Shown here: positions 15,389 through 24,211 of the stretch, one piece after another
How the letters are laid out: each line of letters starts with the position of its first letter
How positions within the stretch are numbered: the first letter of the stretch is position 1
IMG/VR virus record: IMGVR_UViG_3300018083_000089
Span: 1 to 32,959 of that record
DNA length: 32,959 nucleotides
Reading direction: 5' to 3' (one strand)
From: a virus
Notes under the pieces: generated by a model
Database searches by the model: none
What the model was told of the DNA's origin: nothing
Seen by the model: the letters and a program-made list of their open reading frames with translations, nothing else
Position numbers and translations under genes: made by a program

Positions 15389-15964
15389 CTATCCTAAGAG
15401 AGATATAACAGCGCCGTCAAGACTAAACCAAACATTAGATCCTATGACCGGAATAACAACTCCAGCAGTTGTTATTCCAACATATCCAAAAGCAGCATTG
15501 GAAACTGTTCCTATATTATAGGTGTATAAAGGTCTATACCCTACAGGAAGGGTAAATGCACCTAAACCTATGGTGCCCGCAGAGAGTAGTCCTCTAAAGT
15601 GCAGGAAGTCTCCAATCTTACAGTAGGATACTGGAGTATTGCCTCCACCGAAATTACCCCAACCATTACTAAATGACCCGACACTAGTCCACGGAATAGA
15701 ACTAATTCCATGCCTGTGGTCAGAACGTGCAGGGCCGTCGGCTATTCCTACGAAACCATCTAGATCATTAGGATCATCAATAGCGATTGCAACGGGAACC
15801 TCGAATGCACCACCAAACGTATGTCGAATAGCAGAATCATGGTGCTGGATATCTAGGCCCTGTGAAAGATCAGAGAGTAGCTGATCCCGTTTCTGTTCCT
15901 GCTGAACTCGATAAGCGGGGTGACCAGCAACTCCTGTAAGTTTATTAGTGTGGAAATCGCTCAT
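15389..15964 (-). CDS. Tail fibre or tail-needle-like protein
   Basis: A 191-residue protein. The N-terminal third is helical (AYRVQQEQKRDQLLSDLSQGLDIQ). The middle has SDHRHGISSIPW, the 'xDHxH' pattern that recurs in tail-fibre proteins. The C-terminal half is beta-rich and includes FTLPVGYRPLYTYN, the 'LPxGYRP' element typical of phage tail-tip and head-binding domains. It is therefore a likely third surface-exposed adhesin, placed beside the tail hub instead of with the other two receptor-binding proteins. Its ATG overlaps the previous stop (ATGA). Confidence 0.6.
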   Translation of the reverse strand: MSDFHTNKLTGVAGHPAYRVQQEQKRDQLLSDLSQGLDIQHHDSAIRHTFGGAFEVPVAIAIDDPNDLDGFVGIADGPARSDHRHGISSIPWTSVGSFSNGWGNFGGGNTPVSYCKIGDFLHFRGLLSAGTIGLGAFTLPVGYRPLYTYNIGTVSNAAFGYVGITTAGVVIPVIGSNVWFSLDGAVISLLG

Positions 15965-17541
15965 TCAGGGTTCTCTCCCTGACCCGCCTTCATTAGGTAT
16001 GTAATGTCGTACCCTGTAATCATGAATTCAAGCGTGTTACTGGTAGTAAGTTGTAATTGCATACGACGATGATAGCCCACTCCAGGAATTTTATACGCAA
16101 GAGTGCCTCTGTGATTGTTATCAACACGGAATTCATGGAAGGTACTGATCATATCTTGGTCAAATTTGTATTGAGCAGTGAATTCCGCATCAGTAATCTG
16201 TTCTTGAGTAGGCACATTGATTTCTATGGTACTAAATTTATTCCGCTTCAAACGCCAAAAGGCCCCTAGATCCCACATCTTGGTTTTGATAGTAATTATG
16301 ATTGGATCAATAATTCTAGACCCTACTGTAGCATTATGTAGAGAGTAATCAGAATATGCAGTATTAGAGGGCATATCCATATCACCTAGGCCAAACCAAA
16401 TTGGCCCTGCAACGTTAGGACTGCTACTTGTCTTATCGGTACCAAACCAAGTACCTCTAACGCCATTTGATAAAATCCCTTGAGTCCCTCTAAATAGTTT
16501 GCCTACAAGATCCTGAGTGGTAGCAAATACACACTCTGACCATGCATTCTGCACAGGATTGTAGAAGAAGTACCCAGATACACTTGAACCAACGTTAATC
16601 GAGATAAACAGGTAGTCATCCACCATACACATGAATCGACTTCTGTCTTCGGAACTAGTAACACTCTGGATATTGTCCGTGAATCTATCTTGGATTGGGT
16701 ATCCTACGAAGTCAAGGACAACACCGTCACAACGGTACAACCCCTTATACGATAAGAGGTAAAGTAATCCCCTATATTCTAATGTGCAGAATGGTCCAAG
16801 AGCCCCCACATTCTTATCGAAGGGCTTCTGAATCCATCCAGCAGGATCACCCGTTACCGTAAGAACGTGGCAACTGTATCTCTTGAAGATGAAAAGTCTT
16901 TCCCCAAATGGTATAATATCCGTGATATAATCACCATCGCCAGGAACAACATCGAAGAACCCACCACCAGTCCAGTTACCAGGGTCAGTTACCGCAGAAT
17001 AATAGACACGAGAAGATTGAAATTCTGATACCCTAATTGCAAATAAGCGGTCCTTAAAGATAACCGACCTTGAAATATCATCAGGGGGAGTACCAGTTAC
17101 AGTTGCAGCACCAAAGGTTGGAGTAGCAACTGTCCAGTCAGAAACGGTCAGAGCAGTAAGGGACGGAGCAGAACCAGCAGACCAGATGTAGAGATTCTTG
17201 TTATAAAGAATCGCGCTGTCAGCATCTTCTCCAGCGGTACTGACTAGTACTGTGGTCATTGCCGTACCCACGTCTGTATCTGGATCACTCAAATAGATGT
17301 TATCACCAGAAGTCCATAGAATACGGTTGTAGAATACACCTAGAATTTGGGCTTTGGTATTGCTATCAGGATTGAGAATGAAAACCCTCATGGGCTTGCG
17401 ACGAATAAAATCACCAGCATCATTAATGATCCCATTTTGTAGAACCTCAAACTCACGATCATCAATAACGTGAGGAGGATCTGTAATGTTCATCCCCTTG
17501 AAGGTACTTATGGTAAGATGCGCTTCGCGACTCTTAGCCAT
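15961..17541 (-). CDS. Tail hub / nozzle-like structural protein
   Basis: A 526-residue beta-rich protein. ATG 17541 overlaps the TGA of the adaptor gene. Repeated elements of the type 'F..RLFAIRVSEFQSSRVYYS', 'FGERLFIFKRYSCHVLT' and 'LEYRGLLYLLSYKGLYRCDG' look like beta-propeller blades. The propeller-like build, the size and the position directly after the adaptor are those of podovirus tail tubular protein B or P22 gp10-like hub proteins, which close the short tail beneath the portal. The function is inferred; no catalytic motif is expected in this family. Confidence 0.6.
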   Translation of the reverse strand: MAKSREAHLTISTFKGMNITDPPHVIDDREFEVLQNGIINDAGDFIRRKPMRVFILNPDSNTKAQILGVFYNRILWTSGDNIYLSDPDTDVGTAMTTVLVSTAGEDADSAILYNKNLYIWSAGSAPSLTALTVSDWTVATPTFGAATVTGTPPDDISRSVIFKDRLFAIRVSEFQSSRVYYSAVTDPGNWTGGGFFDVVPGDGDYITDIIPFGERLFIFKRYSCHVLTVTGDPAGWIQKPFDKNVGALGPFCTLEYRGLLYLLSYKGLYRCDGVVLDFVGYPIQDRFTDNIQSVTSSEDRSRFMCMVDDYLFISINVGSSVSGYFFYNPVQNAWSECVFATTQDLVGKLFRGTQGILSNGVRGTWFGTDKTSSSPNVAGPIWFGLGDMDMPSNTAYSDYSLHNATVGSRIIDPIIITIKTKMWDLGAFWRLKRNKFSTIEINVPTQEQITDAEFTAQYKFDQDMISTFHEFRVDNNHRGTLAYKIPGVGYHRRMQLQLTTSNTLEFMITGYDITYLMKAGQGENPE

Positions 17542-18176
17542 CAATACGACCAGTCTGAGGGATCATCCTTCACTACAGGGAAGGTTTCCCTTGCCTTGTT
17601 CTGTTGGTCGTCACGACTCTTACCGAGAGAAGCGTCAACTTCCTGCTGCAAGCGGGCGGCCTGATCGAAATCCTCATTTAGTTCCCGTGCGCGAATCATT
17701 GCCATGCGGCACACATCATTGTGCATGAAAATAGGAACTGGCAATTGCGCAGTCATATCAGAAATCACAGCAGGAGCCTGAACGTAAGCAATTACTAAAG
17801 ACTTAGTGGCTGTGGGTTGGGGGTATAGCCAAATCTTAGAATCATGGAAATAAAAATGAGTAGGACTTCCACCCACATCCGACGGAAACAATCCAAGATT
17901 GTCGATTGAAGTAATTTCGGTGCGATCTAAAGGAACGCCATCCCAAGTAATCCGCCGCTCTCCAATGAAATCGGTGTTAAGAGCAAGACCTAAAGTAGCA
18001 GCGCCGTAGTTAGCGGTCTGAGTAGCCGTGAAGCATTCAGTCTCTCTCGCTATCGTCATGATAGATTCATTGACCCAATCAACTACATCGGTGACCTTAA
18101 TTTGTACCTCGAAATCATCACCAAAAAGCCGTTGGACTCTACTAACCGCTTGATCCAGGTTCAACGCTCTGTCCAT
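17541..18176 (-). CDS. Head-to-tail adaptor (gp4/gp11-like)
   Basis: A 211-residue protein with helical ends and a beta-hairpin middle. It starts MDRALNLDQAVSRVQRLFGDDF and has VVDWVNESIMTIARETECF (about 30-48), then GLFPSDVGGSPTHFYFHDSKIWLYPQP and VIAYVQAPAVI. The 'G.P..Y...G..I.LYP.P' pattern is common in the adaptor rings of short-tailed phages, which dock under the portal. Start ATG 18176 overlaps the upstream gene by 35 bases, and the stop overlaps the hub gene start. The context, portal side upstream and hub downstream, agrees. Confidence 0.65.
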   Translation of the reverse strand: MDRALNLDQAVSRVQRLFGDDFEVQIKVTDVVDWVNESIMTIARETECFTATQTANYGAATLGLALNTDFIGERRITWDGVPLDRTEITSIDNLGLFPSDVGGSPTHFYFHDSKIWLYPQPTATKSLVIAYVQAPAVISDMTAQLPVPIFMHNDVCRMAMIRARELNEDFDQAARLQQEVDASLGKSRDDQQNKARETFPVVKDDPSDWSY

Positions 18177-18669
18177 TCCTCTTTACGATTCCAACATGAT
18201 CATCCAGCGTCACGTTATCCCCATCTGTATTGGGGAAAGTATATGACGTCTTGGGATTGGCAAGAGCGTGAGCATAAATATCTCCGGCTTCTGCCATTCG
18301 ATCTTTACTAGCCTGAGCAAGTTCCTTGCGGCGGGCTTCATTATGCTTCTCAATTTGGGCGCCAACGTCATAGAGAGTAGTGTCGGCTGCCTTAATTCTT
18401 TCCTTCACAGTTTCATCAAGTTTCCACACAGAGCAAACCAGACGAGGAATTCCATCACGGCAATGCTCAAAAATAATGTAAGGTGCATCAAACGGAGAGT
18501 CACACTTGTCAGGGTCAAGATAAGCAACATCAATTTGAGCGTAATAGTCTCCGTAATTACGAATCCACTCGACAATACCCAATACATCTCGCTCAACGGT
18601 AGTATTGGGAGCAATGTGTAAGAGGTCTTGAACATCATTCAATCCTCCGGACCTAGTGCGGGAAGTCAT
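18142..18669 (-). CDS. Hypothetical head-region protein
   Basis: A 175-residue protein, acidic at the N-terminal part and with a helix rich in Lys/Glu in the middle (KERIKAADTTLYDVGAQIEKHNEARRKELAQASKDRMAEAG). The first 90 residues hold aromatic beta segments (EWIRNYGDYYAQIDVAYLDPDK, PYIIFEHCRDGIPRLVCSVW). I do not recognise the family. It lies between the small basic head-region proteins and the adaptor. A completion or accessory role in the connector is plausible but unproven. Its ATG overlaps the previous stop (ATGA). Confidence 0.55.
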   Translation of the reverse strand: MTSRTRSGGLNDVQDLLHIAPNTTVERDVLGIVEWIRNYGDYYAQIDVAYLDPDKCDSPFDAPYIIFEHCRDGIPRLVCSVWKLDETVKERIKAADTTLYDVGAQIEKHNEARRKELAQASKDRMAEAGDIYAHALANPKTSYTFPNTDGDNVTLDDHVGIVKRNGQSVEPGSSG

Positions 18670-18989
18670 TTCATTCCTAACTTCTTAGCAGTATTTTGAT
18701 TTCTCTGACGACGTAACTGAGCATTCATGATATCACGACCAGCGTGATCAACGGTACCAGGGGTGCTAATTGATGAATCATTCATCTGACCTTTACCAGG
18801 ACCCGTTGGACCCTTACCTCGAATTCTCTTGAAAGCAGCCCGTTGAATTTGAGGAAGATCAATCTTAGATTCCCTAGGCCCCTTTCTATGCGGGGCATCC
18901 TTTTTAGGAAGAGCATACCTCTTAGCAGCAACTCCCGGCTTACCAGTAATCTTCTCACTTCCAGATGCACCAGCAAACGGACTAGTCAT
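18666..18989 (-). CDS. Small basic protein, probable virion component
   Basis: A 107-residue strongly basic protein rich in Lys, Arg, Gly and Pro (KRYALPKKDAPHRKGPRESK, FKRIRGKGPTGPGKG, QLRRQRNQN). It looks disordered. The ATG lies in the overlap with the previous gene's TGA, and the stop overlaps the next ATG. Together with the three neighbours up to 19832 it forms a run of small basic proteins after the major capsid gene, which may bind packaged DNA or the inner shell. No family recognised. Confidence 0.5.
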   Translation of the reverse strand: MTSPFAGASGSEKITGKPGVAAKRYALPKKDAPHRKGPRESKIDLPQIQRAAFKRIRGKGPTGPGKGQMNDSSISTPGTVDHAGRDIMNAQLRRQRNQNTAKKLGMK

Positions 18990-19138
18990 GATCCCCTCTT
19001 ATTTCCCTTACTCTCCTTCTGACGAGATTCCTTAGTCTTAGATACACTCGTTTGCAGTTGGTCCCCATCAGTAGAATCAAGACCAAGACGCTTTGCCATT
19101 GCCTTCATAATGGGATCAGGAACGGAATTAAGAGCCAT
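18986..19138 (-). CDS. 50-residue basic protein
   Basis: A short frame missed by many gene finders. It begins MALNSVPDPIMKAMAKRLGL and ends in a Lys/Arg/Ser-rich tail (SKTKESRQKESKGNKRGS). The ATG overlaps the stop of the upstream gene (TAATG), and the TGA overlaps the next ATG (ATGA). The N-terminal helix with a following basic tail fits a small structural or assembly factor. Function unknown; the tight overlaps and the filled gap support the gene. Confidence 0.5.
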   Translation of the reverse strand: MALNSVPDPIMKAMAKRLGLDSTDGDQLQTSVSKTKESRQKESKGNKRGS

Positions 19139-19548
19139 TACTTAACCTTCCGATTCTGAGCCTTAGACGTATTTCCAGAACTGCGACCCCCAACGGGAGT
19201 ATCTGCTGGAACCATTCCCCAAGCCGGACCCCTGCGAAGATTACCACTAGAAGCCTCACGATAAGTCACGGGGGCATTATCTTCAGCCTTATACTTCTTA
19301 GGTGGATACTTCTTAGCAGCAGGACCATGACCACCACCAGAGGCACCCTTAAGACGGTTTGCAGCGGCTCTCATAATTTCAGGGCGAGTTTGACTCCGCT
19401 TTCCTCCGCTCTTACCACCTTCCTTCTCATCAGGCCCCTTAAGACCCCTATCACTTTCTTCCTTATATGCCATTTTAGACCACCTTTTCGCTATGTCTGG
19501 GTGTTTAGCCCACATAAATCTTCGCTGAGATTCTGATTGAAACGGCAT
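19138..19548 (-). CDS. Basic protein with QRRFMWAKHPDIAKRW motif
   Basis: A 136-residue basic, mostly disordered protein. Its N-terminus MPFQSESQRRFMWAKHP is a motif found at the start of many small phage proteins of structural clusters; the function is not settled. The rest is Gly/Lys/Arg/Pro-rich (GGKSGGKRSQTRPEIMRAA, PAAKKYPPKKYKAED). The ATG overlaps the upstream stop (TAATG). Part of the run of basic proteins behind the capsid gene. Confidence 0.55.
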   Translation of the reverse strand: MPFQSESQRRFMWAKHPDIAKRWSKMAYKEESDRGLKGPDEKEGGKSGGKRSQTRPEIMRAAANRLKGASGGGHGPAAKKYPPKKYKAEDNAPVTYREASSGNLRRGPAWGMVPADTPVGGRSSGNTSKAQNRKVK

Positions 19549-19832
19549 TAGCCGCGGTCCGAATTCCTCCGGTACGTTGCAGTTCCCGGAGCAGTAGAAG
19601 AACTATTGCCAGTTAAACGAGCCTTGGCGGCCCTCTGTAGGGCGGCCATTCCGTCAGGCTGAGGACCCTCTGCAATACCATTTGGATATGACCCGGCAGC
19701 ATCAGCTAACCGTGCGCCAGTAGTATCCTTGCGAGAATTCTTAATTCGAGCATCAGTATCATGAATCCCCTTGGGGATCATACTTTGTGCAGCAGCCTCG
19801 CCAGGAACAAAGGGGTGAATTGCTTCGGACAT
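19548..19832 (-). CDS. Small hypothetical protein after the capsid gene
   Basis: A 94-residue protein, Ala/Gly/Ser-rich, containing IPKGIHDTDARIKNSRKDTTG and ATYRRNSDRG at the end. The ATG at 19832 has an AAAGGATC-type ribosome site. It is the first gene after the major capsid gene and is separated from it by a G/C hairpin at 19858-19877. It is probably a minor head component. No family was recognised. Confidence 0.5.
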   Translation of the reverse strand: MSEAIHPFVPGEAAAQSMIPKGIHDTDARIKNSRKDTTGARLADAAGSYPNGIAEGPQPDGMAALQRAAKARLTGNSSSTAPGTATYRRNSDRG

Positions 19833-19857
19833 TGAGATCCTTTCTGTTCAAGGAGAA

Positions 19858-19877
19858 GGGGGAGATTGCTCTCCCCC
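19858..19877 (-). terminator. Hairpin downstream of the major capsid gene
   Basis: GGGGGAGA (19858-19865) and TCTCCCCC (19870-19877) form a perfect 8-bp stem with a 4-base loop in the 68-base gap after the capsid stop. No T-run follows on the minus strand. It may be a weak terminator or an mRNA-stabilising element that sets capsid protein above its downstream neighbours. Confidence 0.45.
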
Positions 19878-19900
19878 AACTCCACTCCCCGCAAAGGGAT

Positions 19901-21100
19901 TTACGACTCAGTAACTCCGGTGTGGAGAACGTGAGCGTTACGCTGCTTGGTACCATACTCAAAGTAGCACTTCATCAGCCCTTCCCAGGCATCGAAGTTG
20001 TTAACCCACTTGAAAATGGAACCATCAACATCGGAGAAGTACCACGGACGCTTGCGATACTTCTTGATCTTGGTCTCATCCATGTAGAACATCTCGCCCG
20101 GAGGGCAATCAGGATCTTCCACAAGGGGAATTTCTCGGCCATAGTTGAATGGGAGAGCCTGAAAACCACCAGGATACGACTTCGTATCAACAAGGCGGCG
20201 ATCAGTCTTAAGGAGACCGAAGTAAGACCGACGAACACCGAGAGAGGTGAAAATGACCGAAGTCTTCGCACCATTCACTCGGGCAACATCGCAAGCCTTA
20301 ATCATGTTCAGTTCCGTAAGAACACCTGCAATTGCAGTAGTATTGCCCTTCCAGACAGGCTGAGTAGCCGGATCAAGTCCGTGAAGGATTGCCGTAGGTG
20401 AAGTGATATCCGAGAAGGAAGTCGGCTCCAGCAAACGGTTACCCATACGGTAAACCCGGGAGTTAGCATCAGTCAGGAGAGTTGCAGCGGAAATCGTAAT
20501 CTGCGTAGCAGAAACAATTGCCGTGATCGTAACATCAGCAACACCAGTTGCAACTGAACCAGTGGTGACGTTCCGAATATCAATCTGCTCACCAACTGAG
20601 AGGTACTGAGTGGAATCAACGTTGATGGTAGTCGTAGCCGTGAAGGCAGCGATAACCTTTGCCAAGGCCGCATTCTCACCCTGGTAAACACCATAGGCAA
20701 TGCGGTTCTCATCCTTAACAATATCAACCTTAAGTTGATCCATCTCATCATCAAGTGCAGAAGCAAAAGCCTGCGGGTTAGTCTCGGCGAGTTCCATCAC
20801 CTGACCGGTAACCCGGAATCGGCCATACCCATACTTAAGAGGAACCTGAACCGCAGCATTTCCCTGCCGTCCAGCATTCGCACCCAACTGAGTATCTTCT
20901 GCGCGGTACGAAATGTTCGTATTCCGCTGGGTCCTAATCGGGAAGGTGACGTACTTACCACCAACCGTATCGACAACATTCTCCGAGGAACTCTCAATCC
21001 GCTTAACGGCGACAACTTCCTCGTTCTTCTGATCCTCGATACGGCCTTCGTACACCTCCTTCAACATTGCGGTGAGGGTAGCCATTGTTTGGCCGGCCAT
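19901..21100 (-). CDS. Major capsid protein
   Basis: A 399-residue protein. AGAAAGGAAC precedes the ATG. It opens with a helical arm (MATLTAMLKEVYEGRIEDQ), then VDTVGGKYVTFPIRTQRNTNISYRAE. Next come VPLKYGYGRFRVTGQVMELAETNP, a long helix with FASALDDEMDQLKVDIVKDENRIAYG, a beta insertion (about 150-235), and SVIFTSLGVRRSYFGLL further on. The N-arm, E-loop-like sheet, spine helix and beta domain order fit an HK97-fold coat. The position directly after scaffold and portal and the typical length make the call firm, although no tool-based match was made. Confidence 0.8.
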   Translation of the reverse strand: MAGQTMATLTAMLKEVYEGRIEDQKNEEVVAVKRIESSSENVVDTVGGKYVTFPIRTQRNTNISYRAEDTQLGANAGRQGNAAVQVPLKYGYGRFRVTGQVMELAETNPQAFASALDDEMDQLKVDIVKDENRIAYGVYQGENAALAKVIAAFTATTTINVDSTQYLSVGEQIDIRNVTTGSVATGVADVTITAIVSATQITISAATLLTDANSRVYRMGNRLLEPTSFSDITSPTAILHGLDPATQPVWKGNTTAIAGVLTELNMIKACDVARVNGAKTSVIFTSLGVRRSYFGLLKTDRRLVDTKSYPGGFQALPFNYGREIPLVEDPDCPPGEMFYMDETKIKKYRKRPWYFSDVDGSIFKWVNNFDAWEGLMKCYFEYGTKQRNAHVLHTGVTES

Positions 21101-21112
21101 CTTGGTTCCTTT

Positions 21113-21910
21113 CTACTTTTGAGCGTTTATGGCTGTAAGTTGATCTGCAAGGAAATTTCTCACGTCTTGTCCCGACATCTTGCGGGGATCAACTCCGCTC
21201 TGAGGAACCGTTCCACTACCGCCTAATACGGTTGGAGCCGGTCGGCTACTGCGGCTATTGATAGCACTCTGAATGGAATTATTCCACTGATCAACAGCGG
21301 CTTCTGGATCCATTCCTTGTACGATGTGAGCCATAACATAGGTCTCATCGTAATCTCCGTACTTGTCGTGCAGGGCTCCTAGCAAGTCATCTAACGCTGC
21401 CTGATCCTGCTGATCTTGAGTGGCAGTATCTATCCCAGACACTTTAGCTACAAGCGCCTCAAGAAGATTCTGCTGTTGCACCACCATATTTGCAAACTCA
21501 TCAGGGATACCAAGGTCTTCCCAAGGATTCTGAAAATCCGACTGACTAGTCCGCTGAGGTTCTGGTGCTCCAACCTGATATCCTAATTCTCTTGCGAGAA
21601 GATTGAATACCTGTTCGGGATCCGCGTCTAGAAGTTGAGAAACCTTAATGGCCTTCTCAACATCTGCTGCATCACCAAACTCCTTGTACGGCTTATATTG
21701 CTCATGAATTGCCTGGAAACGCTGCTGAACCCCACGATCCCAATCCTGAATATATCTTGCAACAACGGGGCGATCCGCTTCTGGAATCTTAGCCAGAAAT
21801 GGGGACGACAAATTGTCAGGATTAGTTGCGAGTGGATCAGGCTGTCCAGGTAAATCAGTTCCCGCAGTGGGATCAATTCCCGGGATTCCAGATCCGGTTG
21901 TATCACTCAT
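21113..21910 (-). CDS. Capsid scaffolding protein
   Basis: A 265-residue acidic protein with a low-complexity, Pro/Gly/Asp-rich N-terminus (GIPGIDPTAGTDLPGQPDP). A helical middle contains RFQAIHEQYKPYKEFGD and NMVVQQQNLLEALVAKVSGID. A helical C-terminus (PRKMSGQDVRNFLADQLTAINAQK) would be the capsid-binding end. Composition, size and place between portal and coat gene are those of scaffolds that guide procapsid assembly and are then released. ATG 21910 overlaps the portal stop. Confidence 0.75.
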   Translation of the reverse strand: MSDTTGSGIPGIDPTAGTDLPGQPDPLATNPDNLSSPFLAKIPEADRPVVARYIQDWDRGVQQRFQAIHEQYKPYKEFGDAADVEKAIKVSQLLDADPEQVFNLLARELGYQVGAPEPQRTSQSDFQNPWEDLGIPDEFANMVVQQQNLLEALVAKVSGIDTATQDQQDQAALDDLLGALHDKYGDYDETYVMAHIVQGMDPEAAVDQWNNSIQSAINSRSSRPAPTVLGGSGTVPQSGVDPRKMSGQDVRNFLADQLTAINAQK

Positions 21911-23850
21911 TGTCCATTCCTTTGTGGGTTAGTTGGGGCTGCCCGCTGTGAAATAGGACTTCCATTTCCTACAGGGGGTCCACCCATTTGGGCCTGCTGC
22001 ATTTGTTCCGCTTGCATCTTCTGCATCATTCTCATCTTGTGCTCATTCCAATGCATAACGGCTTTCTGCTGAATTTCAGGAGGAAGATTACTAAACTCTT
22101 CACCCTTCATCCAATTACTATGGCCAAGATCATGCGCCTCGTCATTATCAAAGGGATTGACCATAACGTCCTGGCCCTCTTTGAACATAACGTGTTCCCT
22201 AGCAATCTGACGGGCATCAACTTGAGCATCCTCGTAGAGTTTACCGGTCTCAACCATATCCAAATACTTCAAAGAGGTGACACCGTCGATAACTCCCATC
22301 TTGACCAATTCAATGATTTGAGCCTGCCGCGCCGCCCTACTTCTTGGAGCGGCCGAACCGGTTTCTACGACGAAGTCGGTATTTCCCTTAACGTCTGCCT
22401 TGGAGAATTCCCGTGTTTCCATAAGACGGCCATCACCGACTACCTTTACCTTACGTGCTTCGTCCCAATACTCGTTGACGAACGCGAGCATTTGCTTGCC
22501 AAGTTTCTCGGTGGCCTCTTCAATTGACGAGACAGTCGGCGCGAAACGATTGTCATTCTCTTCTTGTAGGTAAGAAATGGCACTTGCAGCGGTAATACCT
22601 GGGGGAACATTTCCCTTCGTGATTTCACCTGTGGCTGCAAGATCATCCATACTCCTTGTCAATCGTTCGAGTTCATCAATAACATAACTCGGAAGGGATG
22701 GTGGTTGAACAGGTTCCGGTGCTTGGAAACCTGGGGTGTAAAGAACAACTAGGCCAGGTTCCGACGTCATCTTTCCAACATCAACTGAGCCGCGCTGTGC
22801 TTTCCATTGCGGCTTCGCCATCTTGTTCTTAGATTCAACGATCTGAGAGTGAGTTCGGTTAACTTCCTTCTGCAATGGAATTAAGTCAACTAGACTGGAA
22901 TCCCCATAGAACCTTCCTGTAGGAATGTGATCTAACTTTGCAAAAGGAAATTCCTGCCTGGTGTAGGGCCATTCTTCTAAGACCTGAATGAGTTGCTTAT
23001 CACCCCAGGAAACAAGTGCCCCCTGAGGGAATTTCACGCAAGGCTTACACCACATCTCAAATACTTGGACCTTATTCTTCTGCGGCATATTGGATCTAAT
23101 ACCAAGTGCATTAAAGAATCTCTGCTCCAACGCTCCACCCTGAACTTCTACATTGGGCTGAACGTTGACCTTCCAGTTCTGCTTAACTTCCTCAGAATCC
23201 TTAAGCATGGTATGGATAGCGAATGGCTGGCCCTCCATAGTTTCCTCCTGAATGTCAGGAACAAACATATGGAAAGCAGTCACAGGATCTAAACAGATCG
23301 TTCCCATGACACCACTCGGATCCATCTTGGTACTATCCCAATACTCCTTAAGAAAAGACGTACCACATAGCAGCATCCATTGGGCCGCCATGCGGAATTT
23401 CTTATTCCACTGCAACTCTCGAATCTGATATTCTGCAATCTGTTCTGCTGCAATAGCAGCCATGCGGTCATCATCATCCGTAGTATTCGGGACGACATAA
23501 TACTGCGGCGTTTGGCGAGTGACCTTAGTTAACTCCGTTCGCACAATCCTACGGCAGATATTAACAATCATTCGCACCCGATAAGGTGGGGCCGGGGGCT
23601 CATAAAGTCTGGACAACCCGGAACTAGACTGGTTCATCCAAGCGACGTATTGACGACCAAAATAGAAAGCCATGTTCATGTACCACTGTTGCTCGAAAGC
23701 AATGCGGGACTGAACACACGCCTGAAGTTTCTGATCACACCAGGAGATTAATTCGCCCTTGTCCTTCTCTTTCATCTTAAGGGCTATGTTCTCCAGCGGA
23801 ACCGGAGCCTCAATAATGTCAAGCGGTGACGTTGCCATAGTCGAGCTCAA
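21907..23850 (-). CDS. Portal protein
   Basis: A 647-residue protein. TTG 23850 is preferred because GGGAGGTG lies 4-6 bases upstream; ATG 23838 has no comparable site. It has AFYFGRQYVAWMNQSS, RMIVNICRRIVRTELTKVTRQTPQYYVVPNTTDDDDRMAA, PFAKLDHIPTGRFYGDSSLVDLIPLQKEVNRTHSQIVESKNKMAKPQWK and PGITAASAISYLQEENDNRFAP. These are the usual portal wing, stem and crown pattern for long podovirus portals. The C-terminus is Met/Gln-rich. It forms the dodecamer through which DNA is packaged by the terminase encoded upstream. The start overlaps the preceding gene. Confidence 0.82.
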   Translation of the reverse strand: MSSTMATSPLDIIEAPVPLENIALKMKEKDKGELISWCDQKLQACVQSRIAFEQQWYMNMAFYFGRQYVAWMNQSSSGLSRLYEPPAPPYRVRMIVNICRRIVRTELTKVTRQTPQYYVVPNTTDDDDRMAAIAAEQIAEYQIRELQWNKKFRMAAQWMLLCGTSFLKEYWDSTKMDPSGVMGTICLDPVTAFHMFVPDIQEETMEGQPFAIHTMLKDSEEVKQNWKVNVQPNVEVQGGALEQRFFNALGIRSNMPQKNKVQVFEMWCKPCVKFPQGALVSWGDKQLIQVLEEWPYTRQEFPFAKLDHIPTGRFYGDSSLVDLIPLQKEVNRTHSQIVESKNKMAKPQWKAQRGSVDVGKMTSEPGLVVLYTPGFQAPEPVQPPSLPSYVIDELERLTRSMDDLAATGEITKGNVPPGITAASAISYLQEENDNRFAPTVSSIEEATEKLGKQMLAFVNEYWDEARKVKVVGDGRLMETREFSKADVKGNTDFVVETGSAAPRSRAARQAQIIELVKMGVIDGVTSLKYLDMVETGKLYEDAQVDARQIAREHVMFKEGQDVMVNPFDNDEAHDLGHSNWMKGEEFSNLPPEIQQKAVMHWNEHKMRMMQKMQAEQMQQAQMGGPPVGNGSPISQRAAPTNPQRNGQ

Positions 23851-24211
23851 CTAGCACCTCCCCGATTCCAAGATCATTAAATGCATCATTGCCATACTCC
23901 ATTTGTTCCTCTGGTGAAATGCTGACACTTTGCTCAGAGCCGGAGTTGAAGATTGGACTTGTCGTCGTCACTCCCGCGTAACTCTGCCAATCGTGTGTCA
24001 TCAGTCGATTTAATAACTCGGTTCGCTCTCTTAGAGCGATTGCTAGCAGTTCTGTCCGTTCCGCTTGAAACTGCTGCATCAGGTGAAACTTCTCCTGGGA
24101 GTTCCTGTTCATCTCCCTCAGGAGATATACCAGCAAGAATCCCGACGCTAATAAGGCGGTCAGCATCAAGACCGAGTAAACCAAGAACACGACTAACATT
24201 TCTGAGTTCAC
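23819..24211 (-). CDS. Membrane-anchored coiled-coil protein overlapping its neighbours
   Basis: A 130-residue frame. GTG 24211 follows GAGGAAGAG at good spacing; ATG 24199 is the alternative. Residues 5-30 (LVVFLVYSVLMLTALLASGFLLVYLL) form a clear membrane helix, followed by an amphipathic charged helix (QEKFHLMQQFQAERTELLAIALRERTELLNRLM). Small membrane/coiled-coil proteins of this shape are often encoded just before portal genes. The gene overlaps the zinc-pair gene by 278 bases in another frame and the portal by 32 bases. Function unknown. Confidence 0.5.
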   Translation of the reverse strand: MNSEMLVVFLVYSVLMLTALLASGFLLVYLLREMNRNSQEKFHLMQQFQAERTELLAIALRERTELLNRLMTHDWQSYAGVTTTSPIFNSGSEQSVSISPEEQMEYGNDAFNDLGIGEVLVELDYGNVTA

